Origin: an uncultured Pelagibacteraceae bacterium
Lineage (GTDB): Bacteria; Pseudomonadota; Alphaproteobacteria; Pelagibacterales; Pelagibacteraceae
Reading direction: 5' to 3'
DNA: 64,000 nucleotides
NCBI GenBank assembly: GCA_902604695.1
Contig: CACKZT010000001.1
Coordinates: 124,001-188,000 of the forward strand
Part shown: one piece after another, positions 22,330-30,666 of the stretch
Position numbering within the stretch: the stretch's first letter is position 1
How the letters are laid out: each line of letters opens with the position of its first letter
Notes under the pieces: model-generated
What the model was told of the DNA's origin: nothing
Seen by the model: the letters and a program-made list of their open reading frames with translations, nothing else
Databases searched by the model: none
Program-made: the position numbers and the translations under genes

Positions 22330-22575
22330 ATGAGCTACTATGTTTATATGCTCAGATCTAATAATAAGAAAAAATCTATTACTTATGTAGGATATACTAA
22401 AAATCTTCAAAATAGAATCAAACTTCATAATTCAGGAAAAGGTGCTAAATTTACGAGAGGAAGAAAATGGAAGCTTATTTATAAAGAAGTTTATCAATCA
22501 AAAAATAAGGCAATTTCTAGAGAATATTATATAAAGAACAATAGAACATTAAGAAATAAAATTAAAAATAAATAA
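22330..22575 (+). CDS. GIY-YIG nuclease domain protein
   Basis: YYVYMLRSNNKKKSITYVGYTKNLQNRIKLHNSGKGAKFTRGRKWKLIY. Confidence 0.92.
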   Translation: MSYYVYMLRSNNKKKSITYVGYTKNLQNRIKLHNSGKGAKFTRGRKWKLIYKEVYQSKNKAISREYYIKNNRTLRNKIKNK

Positions 22576-24701
22576 TGAAAATATCAATTCTTCTGCCCTA
22601 TAAAGAAAATTTTTCACCAATTTATCCTGGTGCGGTATCTTTATTTATAAATGAGACCACGAAAATAAGCAGGTATAAATCAAATATTATAATATATGGA
22701 AACACTAATTATAAAAAAAGATTTAAACTAAATTATGTTAATATAAATCTCCAGAAGAAATTATTACAAAGCCAAAGTAAAAAATATGTTGATGAATTTA
22801 TTAAAATTGAAAAAAAGAATAAATCTGATTTAATTGAAATACATAATAGACCTTACTACTTAAGATTTTTAACTAATTCATTAAATAAAAGAGTTTATTC
22901 ATTATATTTTCATAATGATCCGTTAACAATGACTGGTTCACGTTCAATTGATGATAGAAAATTTTTATTAAAGAATTGCTATAAAATTATTTTTAATAGC
23001 AATTGGTCTAAGAAACGATTTTTAGAAGGAATGCACAATAAGTTTGTTAATAGTGAAAAATTAATAGTTATTCATCAATCAGCCAAACGAAATAAAATAA
23101 ACATCACTAGTAAGAAAAAATGGATTACATTCGTTGGTAAATTAAATAGATCAAAAGGCTATGATATTTTTGCGAAAACAATTGTTAGAGTTTTAGACAG
23201 ATTTCCTGACTGGAAAGCCTTAATTGTTGGAGATGAACAGAGAGACAAAATTAATGTAAATCATAAAAATATAATTAAATATGGTTTTATTGAACATCAA
23301 AAGGTCTTGGAAATTTATAAAAAAACAAGTATTGCCGCAGTATGTTCTAGATGGGATGAACCATTTGGTCGTACAAGTTTAGAAGCAGCCTCTAATGGCT
23401 GTGCAGTGATAATTAGCAATAGGGGTGGACTACCCGAGACAATTACAAATGGTATTATATTAGAAGATATAGATGCAGACGAATTATATAGAAAACTTGT
23501 AAAATTAATTAAGGATGTAAAATTAAGGAAATCATTACAAAAACTTTCCTATAAGAATTTTTACCTAACTCATAAATATATATCAGCTAAAATCGACAAT
23601 TATAGAGACTTAAAACTTAAGAAAATTAATTTATTTAATACTAAAAAAAATAAAAGTTTAAGAATTTTACATGTAACAAATTTTAATGAGAGGCATGACG
23701 GGAGGTTATTTTTCAATACCGGTAGAAGGTTAAATAATGGATTTGTAAGATTGGGTCATAGTATTTTAGAATTTAGCGATCGAGATATACAAAAATATTA
23801 CAAAAATTATAAAGATTTATCTGGGTCTAAAATGCTAAATGAGAAACTTAAAAAAACTTGTTACAATTATAAGCCTGATTTGATTGTATTGGGGCATGCA
23901 GACCTCATATCTCCTCAAACACTTGGTGAATTGAAAGATGACTATCCTAATTTAAAAATCTCTCAGTGGTTTTTAGATCCACTAAATAAGCATGGTCCAG
24001 ATTATGAAAGAAACAAATCAAGAATTTTAGATAAAAATGATTTCATTGAAGCTAACTTTTTAACTACTTCTCCTGAAGTTTTAAATTTTTTACCGAATAA
24101 TGTTTCTAATAATTATATGCCAAATCCATCAGATAAATCATTTGAAACATTAAATAATTTTAATAAAAATTGTAACATGGATGTTTTTTTCGCATTAAGT
24201 CATGGAGTGCATCGTGGTGTTTTAAAATCAGGAAAGTATGATGATAGATCTTTTTTTATAAAAAAATTATACGACATAACAAATAATGTTAAATTTGATA
24301 TATATGGCTTAAATAAAATTCAACCTATTTGGGCTGATCATTATTTCAAAAGTATTTCAAATTCTAAAATGGGATTAAATTTGAGCAGGGGCAAACCAAT
24401 AAAATATTACAGCAGTGATAGATTAACGCAAATAATAGGAAACGGATTGGTAACCTTAATTGATGAAAAAACTGAATATAATAATTTTTTTACAAATAAA
24501 GAAATGGTTTTTTATAAAGATATCCATGATCTCTCTGAAAAGATTATTAAACTTTCAAGAGATGATAAAACTAGACGTAAAATTGGATATAATGGTAAAA
24601 AGAAGTATATGAAATATTTTAATTCTACATTAGTTTCTCAATTCATTATTAATAAAACACTCCAAATAAATGAAAAGAAAAAATTTTATTGGGAAGGTTA
24701 A
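22575..24701 (+). CDS. Two-domain glycosyltransferase (GT4-like N-terminus plus CgeB-like C-terminus)
   Basis: N-terminal WITFVGKLNRSKGYDIF...RWDEPFGRTSLEAASNGCAVI; second half LRILHVTNFNERHDGRLFFNTGRRLNNGFVRLGH...DLIVLGHAD. Confidence 0.8.
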   Translation: MKISILLPYKENFSPIYPGAVSLFINETTKISRYKSNIIIYGNTNYKKRFKLNYVNINLQKKLLQSQSKKYVDEFIKIEKKNKSDLIEIHNRPYYLRFLTNSLNKRVYSLYFHNDPLTMTGSRSIDDRKFLLKNCYKIIFNSNWSKKRFLEGMHNKFVNSEKLIVIHQSAKRNKINITSKKKWITFVGKLNRSKGYDIFAKTIVRVLDRFPDWKALIVGDEQRDKINVNHKNIIKYGFIEHQKVLEIYKKTSIAAVCSRWDEPFGRTSLEAASNGCAVIISNRGGLPETITNGIILEDIDADELYRKLVKLIKDVKLRKSLQKLSYKNFYLTHKYISAKIDNYRDLKLKKINLFNTKKNKSLRILHVTNFNERHDGRLFFNTGRRLNNGFVRLGHSILEFSDRDIQKYYKNYKDLSGSKMLNEKLKKTCYNYKPDLIVLGHADLISPQTLGELKDDYPNLKISQWFLDPLNKHGPDYERNKSRILDKNDFIEANFLTTSPEVLNFLPNNVSNNYMPNPSDKSFETLNNFNKNCNMDVFFALSHGVHRGVLKSGKYDDRSFFIKKLYDITNNVKFDIYGLNKIQPIWADHYFKSISNSKMGLNLSRGKPIKYYSSDRLTQIIGNGLVTLIDEKTEYNNFFTNKEMVFYKDIHDLSEKIIKLSRDDKTRRKIGYNGKKKYMKYFNSTLVSQFIINKTLQINEKKKFYWEG

Positions 24702-25573
24702 TGATTTCAATAATTATACCAACATTAAATAATCTAAAATATCTTCAGTTTTGTATTAAAAGTATTAAAAAAAATTCAACTTTTGATAATGAAATAATTG
24801 TACATGTAAATAAAGGTGAAGACGGAACTTTAGAGTTTCTAAAAAAAGAAAATTTAAAGTTTACTTTTACAAGTTATAATGCCGGTATTTGTGAAGGAGT
24901 TAATAAAGCTTCTTCTAAAGCAACTACTGAATATATTTTATATGCTCATGATGATTTTTATTTTGCTCCAGAATGGGATAAAATAATGCTCGATGAAATT
25001 AATAAATTAACACATAATTTTTTCTATTTTTCCGGAACTATGGTGCAAAATGGTCAGGTCAGCTTAAATTGTGGAAATAATATACATAATTTTGATGAAG
25101 ATAAATTCTTAGAAAACTACAAGAAAATTAAATTTTTTGACTTTCAAGGTTCCACTTGGGCGCCACACATAATCCATAAGGAAATTTGGAGAAAAGTAGG
25201 CGGTTTTAGTGAAGAATTCTTTCCTGGGACAGGTTCCGACCCTGATCTTAATAAAAAATTATGGGATGCTGGTGTACGAATTTTTAAAGGTCTACAACAT
25301 TGTAAGGTTTATCACTTTGGCTCTATAGTTACTCGTCAAAAAGAAAAAAAATTTAATACACAAACGGAAAGTGGGAGTAGAGGTTCTAAAATCTTTCTAA
25401 TTAAATGGGGCATATCAATTAAATTTTTTAGAAAACATTTTCTAAAATCAGATATTCCATACTGTGGTCCTCTAAAGGAACCGATTAAAAATTATAATTT
25501 TTTTTTTGATTTGTTCTTATGTAAATTATATAAGTTATATTTAATGATATCCTTCAAATATGAAAATAGATAA
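24689..25573 (+). CDS. Family 2 glycosyltransferase
   Basis: ISIIIPTLNNLKYLQFCIKSIKKNS, NAGICEGVNKAS, YAHDDFYF. Confidence 0.88.
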   Translation: MGRLMISIIIPTLNNLKYLQFCIKSIKKNSTFDNEIIVHVNKGEDGTLEFLKKENLKFTFTSYNAGICEGVNKASSKATTEYILYAHDDFYFAPEWDKIMLDEINKLTHNFFYFSGTMVQNGQVSLNCGNNIHNFDEDKFLENYKKIKFFDFQGSTWAPHIIHKEIWRKVGGFSEEFFPGTGSDPDLNKKLWDAGVRIFKGLQHCKVYHFGSIVTRQKEKKFNTQTESGSRGSKIFLIKWGISIKFFRKHFLKSDIPYCGPLKEPIKNYNFFFDLFLCKLYKLYLMISFKYENR

Positions 25574-26312
25574 ATTATTAAAAGAATATTTTTTATATAA
25601 AAAAAATAATCCTTTGACCTTTTTATATTTCTTTTTTAATAAATTTTTTTCTCAATACTTTTATAGAAAATCTTTTTCGCAAGGATCTATGGATCTCATA
25701 CTTACTCAGATTTTTAAAAATAAAAATTATGGTTATTATGTTGATGTAGGTTGTCAGCATCCAATTAAAAATAATAATACATACCTATTATTTAAGAAAG
25801 GATGGAATGGTGTAAACATTGATCTTGATAGAGTAAATATTGATTTATTTAATTTTTTTCGACCCAAAGATAATAATGTTAACGAGGCTATTTCTGATAA
25901 AATTGAAGAACTATACCTTTTTTTTTATCATCAAAAATCACCAATTAACACTTTGGATGAAAAGATTAGTGCAAAACAAAGCTCTAAAATTGAAGAGAAA
26001 TTTAAAATTAAAACTAACACTTTATCCAATGTTTTAAATAAATTTGCTATCGATAAAGTCGATATTCTTTCTATTGACGTAGAGGGTTTTGAACTCAAAG
26101 TGCTTAAAGGTTTAGATTTTAATAAATACACTCCTAGCGTAATAGTTGTAGAATACTTAGATCTAAAAGCCCCAAAATGGGAAATTCCATATAATAGAAT
26201 TGATAATGTTTTAGAGTCTGAAATATATAACTTTTTAACAAGTAAAAACTATAATTTAGTCAACTGGGTTAATGGTGACCTTGTGTTTGTAAATAAAAAT
26301 TTCACCAATTAA
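25560..26312 (+). CDS. FkbM family methyltransferase
   Basis: YYVDVGCQHPIKNNNTYLLFKKGWNGVNIDLD, DILSIDVEGFELKVLKGLDF. Confidence 0.88.
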   Translation: MKIDKLLKEYFLYKKNNPLTFLYFFFNKFFSQYFYRKSFSQGSMDLILTQIFKNKNYGYYVDVGCQHPIKNNNTYLLFKKGWNGVNIDLDRVNIDLFNFFRPKDNNVNEAISDKIEELYLFFYHQKSPINTLDEKISAKQSSKIEEKFKIKTNTLSNVLNKFAIDKVDILSIDVEGFELKVLKGLDFNKYTPSVIVVEYLDLKAPKWEIPYNRIDNVLESEIYNFLTSKNYNLVNWVNGDLVFVNKNFTN

Positions 26313-27226
26313 ATTTTAATCTTATTGAGAGCATTATTTTTAAATAAATTTGCCTCATGTATATATCTTCTTACCATTTGAGTTGATTTATGACCTGTCA
26401 TAGCCATTATATTTCTTTCTTCAGCTCCTGACTCGGCTGTTGATGTTGCAAAACCTGATCTCAAACTATGACCAGCATATTTTTTTGGGTTTAATCCTGC
26501 TGATGATGCATATTTTTTAATTAATAACACAACACTTTTATCTGATATTGGAAAAATTCTTCCTGAAGTAATATTTGATATGTTTATCCATTTTTTTAGA
26601 TTAATAACTGGGCAAAATTCCTCATTATAAAAGTAGGGTATAGCTTTAATCATTCCCTCACCTGATTGATCAGTCTTAGATCTTTTAACGAAAATTTTAA
26701 CTCCTTCACTTACAAAATCGATATCGTCATATTCTATTGATACTAGCTCCGATCTTCTAAAACCGCCTGAAAAACCCACTAAGATTAATGATTTATCTCT
26801 CATTTTTTTTAAAAACTTATCATTAGAGTCATTTACTGCTTTAATTATTGCTTTTAAATCACTGATTAATAATGGTTTTTTAGCTTTTTGATTGCTTCCT
26901 ATAACTCTCTTAATCCCTAATAAATTTTCAATAATTAATGGATGTTTAACGTCTACATAATGACCTTTCAGCTTATGTACTACGTTGATTGATGCTAATC
27001 TTCTTTTTAATGTGCTGAATTTTGAAAATTTTGATAAGTGAGTTAAGTATAAAGCTATAATTTTTGGATCAGTCGGAAGATAACTAAAATTATTTTTGAT
27101 ACAAAACCTTGAGAAATCCTTAAAATCTGATTGATATGCTTTGAGAGTATTTGAAGACTTGGAATTTTTAAGATTCTTTAATGTATCTAATTCTAAGCTT
27201 TTTATATCAGTTAAAATTTTATTCAT
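26309..27226 (-). CDS. Tyrosine recombinase / phage-type integrase, catalytic residues intact
   Basis: SAM-like N-terminal domain; R in GFSGGFRRSELVS, K in KRSKTDQ, HSLRSGF, TGHKSTQMVRRYIH. Confidence 0.95.
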   Translation of the reverse strand: MNKILTDIKSLELDTLKNLKNSKSSNTLKAYQSDFKDFSRFCIKNNFSYLPTDPKIIALYLTHLSKFSKFSTLKRRLASINVVHKLKGHYVDVKHPLIIENLLGIKRVIGSNQKAKKPLLISDLKAIIKAVNDSNDKFLKKMRDKSLILVGFSGGFRRSELVSIEYDDIDFVSEGVKIFVKRSKTDQSGEGMIKAIPYFYNEEFCPVINLKKWINISNITSGRIFPISDKSVVLLIKKYASSAGLNPKKYAGHSLRSGFATSTAESGAEERNIMAMTGHKSTQMVRRYIHEANLFKNNALNKIKI

Positions 27227-27230
27227 AATA

Positions 27231-27259
27231 ATTTCCGATAACCATTAATTATCGGAAAT
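27231..27259. repeat. Perfect 11-bp inverted repeat with 7-bp centre (candidate recombinase core site/operator, dif-like)
   Basis: ATTTCCGATAA-CCATTAA-TTATCGGAAAT, 5 bp upstream of recombinase start codon. Confidence 0.85.
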
Positions 27260-27286
27260 ATTATAATATAGGATTTTCAATGTCAA
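27260..27286 (-). promoter_or_regulatory. Candidate promoter for the recombinase gene
   Basis: On - strand TTGACA (27281-27286), 15-bp spacer, TATAAT (27260-27265); -10 directly abuts the inverted repeat. A + strand TATAAT also occurs at 27262-27267. Confidence 0.6.
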
Positions 27287-27302
27287 GAGATTAAAATAAA
27301 GC

Positions 27303-27689
27303 GTGTTTAGAAATAGAAAGAAAATATTCTTAGATCGCGGGCCAAGTTGGCCTGACTACGATCAAGCCGAACCATTTATGATCAGGTATTATGTATTATT
27401 TCGGAAAAGACCCAAATGGTTTCCTTTTAATATATTCATTCACAAAATCATTAAGAGTGATTTAGGAGATTTGCATGACCATTACTGGTCCTATGTTACG
27501 ATAATGCTTAAAGGTGGATATTGGGAAACTACAGAAAAAGGTAAATATTGGAGAGCCCCAGGTTATATAGGGTTTAAAAAAAGCCAAAATAGACACAGTT
27601 TAAAAATACCAGAAGGTAAAACAGCTTGGACATTGATATTAGTTGGTCCTAATAAGGGTTCTAAGAGGTTCGCAAAATATACTCCATGA
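27303..27689 (+). CDS. Small cupin-like protein of unknown function (HDH...H putative metal ligands)
   Basis: GTG start; LGDLHDHYWSYVTIMLKGGYWETT...RHSLKIPEGKTAWTLILVGP. Confidence 0.65.
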   Translation: MFRNRKKIFLDRGPSWPDYDQAEPFMIRYYVLFRKRPKWFPFNIFIHKIIKSDLGDLHDHYWSYVTIMLKGGYWETTEKGKYWRAPGYIGFKKSQNRHSLKIPEGKTAWTLILVGPNKGSKRFAKYTP

Positions 27690-27985
27690 AGCCAGATAGC
27701 CTGTCAAATATAGCTTTTAGACATACTAAACTACAGTTAAAAGTATGGAATTATCTTAAAAAAATACCTTTAGGAGAAGTTAGAACCTACAAACAAGTGG
27801 CAAAAGCAGTGGGTAGACCTCTTGCAGTCCGAGCTGTAGCAAATGCAATAGGTAAAAACCCATTTCCAATTAAAATACCTTGTCATAGAGTAATTCGATC
27901 AAACGGCAAATTGGGAGGCTATTCAGGTCCTGGCGGCTTTAAAAAGAAAAAGTTGTTGCTTAAAAAAGAAGGTATAAAGCTCTAG
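27686..27985 (+). CDS. Methylated-DNA-protein-cysteine methyltransferase family protein (MGMT/Ogt C-domain)
   Basis: LGEVRTYKQVAKAVGRPLAVRAVANAIGKNPFPIKIPCHRVIRSNGKLGGYSGG-like PCHRV active site. Confidence 0.93.
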   Translation: MKPDSLSNIAFRHTKLQLKVWNYLKKIPLGEVRTYKQVAKAVGRPLAVRAVANAIGKNPFPIKIPCHRVIRSNGKLGGYSGPGGFKKKKLLLKKEGIKL

Positions 27986-28008
27986 AATTGTTGTCTATCA
28001 ACAACTCT
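27984..28008. other. Imperfect hairpin after the MGMT-family gene
   Basis: AGAATTGTTG-TCTAT-CAACAACTCT (9 of 10 pairs); not followed by a T-run. Confidence 0.45.
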
Positions 28009-28390
28009 GGTTAATTAATTTGATCAAGGGCTATTTTTTAATATTTCATCCCTAAGTTGTACCGTTAAACAGAGAATTCAAAAAAAAAGGCCTTCTATGT
28101 CCGTTTAAACGCTATATTCCCATAGCGCAAAGCTCATTATAAATATATAAAATCTATTAATAGGAAACTTATATTTTAACCTAATTTTGGTGATAAAAGT
28201 CATACATCTTACTAAAAATAGCAATTTTATTAAGAATTTTGATTAATTGACTAAATAAGCCCCTTTTATCCTCAATTAATTATACTATAAATGATTATTA
28301 AATAAAGTAATAAATACAATGATTTAAACTACATAATTAAACTAATACATTAATATATAAGTAAATAGTATTGACTTATTAAATAAAAAA

Positions 28391-29005
28391 CTAATTTAAA
28401 TAGAAAATAGAAAATCCTTTATTACTACTCACATAAAAACGAGAAATTTGTTTGATTTTACGAATTTTTAAGAGTGAAGCAGGTTTGAAGTTAACAAAAA
28501 TAAATATTATTCGCCTCTTAACCTTAATTTTTTTTATTAAATTATTAACAAAATTTATAAAGATTTTTTCACTTCTAAAAGGGTTGTTAAAGAAAAAACA
28601 ATCAATTTTAAGTTTTAAAAAATTAATTTTAGTAAAATCTTTTTTAATAATCTTAATATTTTTATGGTTTTTAAAAAGTTTTTTAGCAGAATTGTATTGG
28701 TCATCAAAATATTCTATACCAAAAAAATTTATTGTCTTAAGAGATCTAGAAATAAAGTAAATAACTCTTCCGGATCCACAGCCTAAATCAATGAAGTTAT
28801 TAAAATTTAAAGTTGCCAGATGTTTCCTAATATTTTCCAAAAAATAAAAAGGAGTTGGTATATCATCTGACATTACTTTATTTTTAGACAGATTAAAATT
28901 ATTACCCTTGTATCCCCTTAAAATATAAAGGAGTTCATAAAAAATTATTTGAAATATTGAAAACCTATAGTCCTTAATAATTCTTAAAAAATTTTTAAAA
29001 AGCAT
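28391..29005 (-). CDS. Class I SAM-dependent methyltransferase
   Basis: FNNFIDLGCGSGRVIYFISRSLKTINFFGIEYFD. Confidence 0.75.
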   Translation of the reverse strand: MLFKNFLRIIKDYRFSIFQIIFYELLYILRGYKGNNFNLSKNKVMSDDIPTPFYFLENIRKHLATLNFNNFIDLGCGSGRVIYFISRSLKTINFFGIEYFDDQYNSAKKLFKNHKNIKIIKKDFTKINFLKLKIDCFFFNNPFRSEKIFINFVNNLIKKIKVKRRIIFIFVNFKPASLLKIRKIKQISRFYVSSNKGFSIFYLN

Positions 29006-29392
29006 TCAAACTAGAGGTTTTTTTAAACGAAAAGTGTCAGTTTCGTATTCTTTACCACCTCTTGGACCTTGGGTAAAAACGAGAAATTCCGAATTTTTAA
29101 GAGCTTTGATAGCATGTGACTCATTTTTTAAAGTAACGACTAAATCACCTTTATTGAGAATCTTTTTTTTAACCCCCTGCCCTTTTTTTTTAGCATAAAT
29201 AATTATTTTTCCAGATAATAAATAATTCCATTGTATAGTTTTTTTATGAAAATGATTTCCTCTTATTTTTCCTCTTTTTTGACTTATTAAAGTTATAGAA
29301 TTTATTTTTTTGTTTTCTAAAAGATCTTTTATATATCCCCTATTATCTTTGTGATTATATTTTAATTTAATTTTTTGCATTCTTAGAACCAA
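29006..29392 (-). CDS. Cupin-type sugar-modifying protein (polysaccharide biosynthesis/epimerase-like)
   Basis: KRGKIRGNHFHKKTIQWNYLLSGKIIIYAKK...KGDLVVTLKNESHAIKAL. Confidence 0.7.
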   Translation of the reverse strand: MVLRMQKIKLKYNHKDNRGYIKDLLENKKINSITLISQKRGKIRGNHFHKKTIQWNYLLSGKIIIYAKKKGQGVKKKILNKGDLVVTLKNESHAIKALKNSEFLVFTQGPRGGKEYETDTFRLKKPLV

Positions 29393-30620
29393 CTATTTTA
29401 ACTTTAGGTATAGGTATAATAAATTTTCCACCACGTTTCATAAATTTATGGTTGTTTCTTATAATTTCTTTAGAGAAATTCCAAGCTAATAATAATGCAT
29501 AATCAGGCTTTGTTTGAAGAAGTTTTTTATCAGAAAAAACACGTATATTAGTTCCTGGAGTTAACAATCCTTGTTTGATAGAAGATTTTTCTGTCGCATA
29601 ATCTATATAATCTTTGTCGATTTTACAATAATTCAATAAAGTCATACCCTTTGCTGGTGCACTTAGAACAACTATTTTCTTTTTTTGCTTTTTAAGTTTA
29701 GTTATTGTTGACATTATTTGATATCTATTTTGTTTAACTTTAATGGCAAAATCATTTAAAGTTTTTTTCGAATTAATTCTTATATTTTTTTCAAGTTTAC
29801 AAATCTTTTTTACACTTCGATTGATTGAAAAATTGTTTTTCTTGGAGATAAAAATACGAATAGATCCTCCATGAATATCTCTTTGTTGTACATCAATAAT
29901 TTCCAAATTATATTTCTTAAAAAATTTAATTAAGGGCTCAACCGTTATATATGATAAATGTTCGTGATAAATAGTGTCATATTCGAGTTTTTTAATGAGA
30001 TGCAAAAAGTGAGGAACTTCAATAACAAAAATACCTTTTTTAGGTTCTAATAATCTAACTATATTCTTAGTGAATGAGTCTAAATTATCAACGTGTGCAA
30101 ATACATTAGTGCCAGTTATAACCATTGCTTTACCGTATTTACCTAAAATTTTAGTTGTTATTTTGTTGTCAAAAAAACTATTAAATGTTTTTAAATTACG
30201 TTTATTAGCAATTTTACATATATTTGAGGCTGGATCTATTCCAATGGCATTCAAACTATTATCTTTAAAGGCTTTAACTAAGGTGCCTGTGTTACTTCCT
30301 ATATCGATGGATAAGTCACCTTTTACTAAATCATATTTTTTTACAGATGAGTCAGCAAATTCCTTATAATGTTTTTTTCCTTCATTAGTTAAAGATGACT
30401 CGTAAGGATAATTTTCTTGATATAAAATTTTTGGATCAACAACATAATTTAATTGTTTAAATCCGCATTTTAAACAGTGATTAACTTTTAAGGGGTAATA
30501 TTCTGTAGGTTTATTAAGATTTTGAATAAATTTAAATTGATCCGAAGGAGGTTGTAATCCTAAATCAAGAAATTCATAAAGTTTCTTACTATTACATAAT
30601 CTACAATTTTTTTTTATCAT
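29367..30620 (-). CDS. SAM-dependent C-methyltransferase (NDP-sugar C-methyltransferase-like)
   Basis: N-terminal Zn-site CRLCNSKKL...LGLQPPSDQF...HCLKCGFKQL; SIDIGSNTGTLVKAF; C-terminal APAKGMTLLNYCKID. Confidence 0.88.
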   Translation of the reverse strand: MIKKNCRLCNSKKLYEFLDLGLQPPSDQFKFIQNLNKPTEYYPLKVNHCLKCGFKQLNYVVDPKILYQENYPYESSLTNEGKKHYKEFADSSVKKYDLVKGDLSIDIGSNTGTLVKAFKDNSLNAIGIDPASNICKIANKRNLKTFNSFFDNKITTKILGKYGKAMVITGTNVFAHVDNLDSFTKNIVRLLEPKKGIFVIEVPHFLHLIKKLEYDTIYHEHLSYITVEPLIKFFKKYNLEIIDVQQRDIHGGSIRIFISKKNNFSINRSVKKICKLEKNIRINSKKTLNDFAIKVKQNRYQIMSTITKLKKQKKKIVVLSAPAKGMTLLNYCKIDKDYIDYATEKSSIKQGLLTPGTNIRVFSDKKLLQTKPDYALLLAWNFSKEIIRNNHKFMKRGGKFIIPIPKVKIVGSKNAKN

Positions 30621-30666
30621 TTTGTTAATTTAAACGTTACTTGCTTCATAAGTAAAATATTTCTTA

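Noticed and set aside
27231-27259. Palindrome as a rho-independent terminator
   Set aside because: It lies between two divergently starting genes, lies downstream of a -10 box and has no T-run; a terminator role is unlikely.
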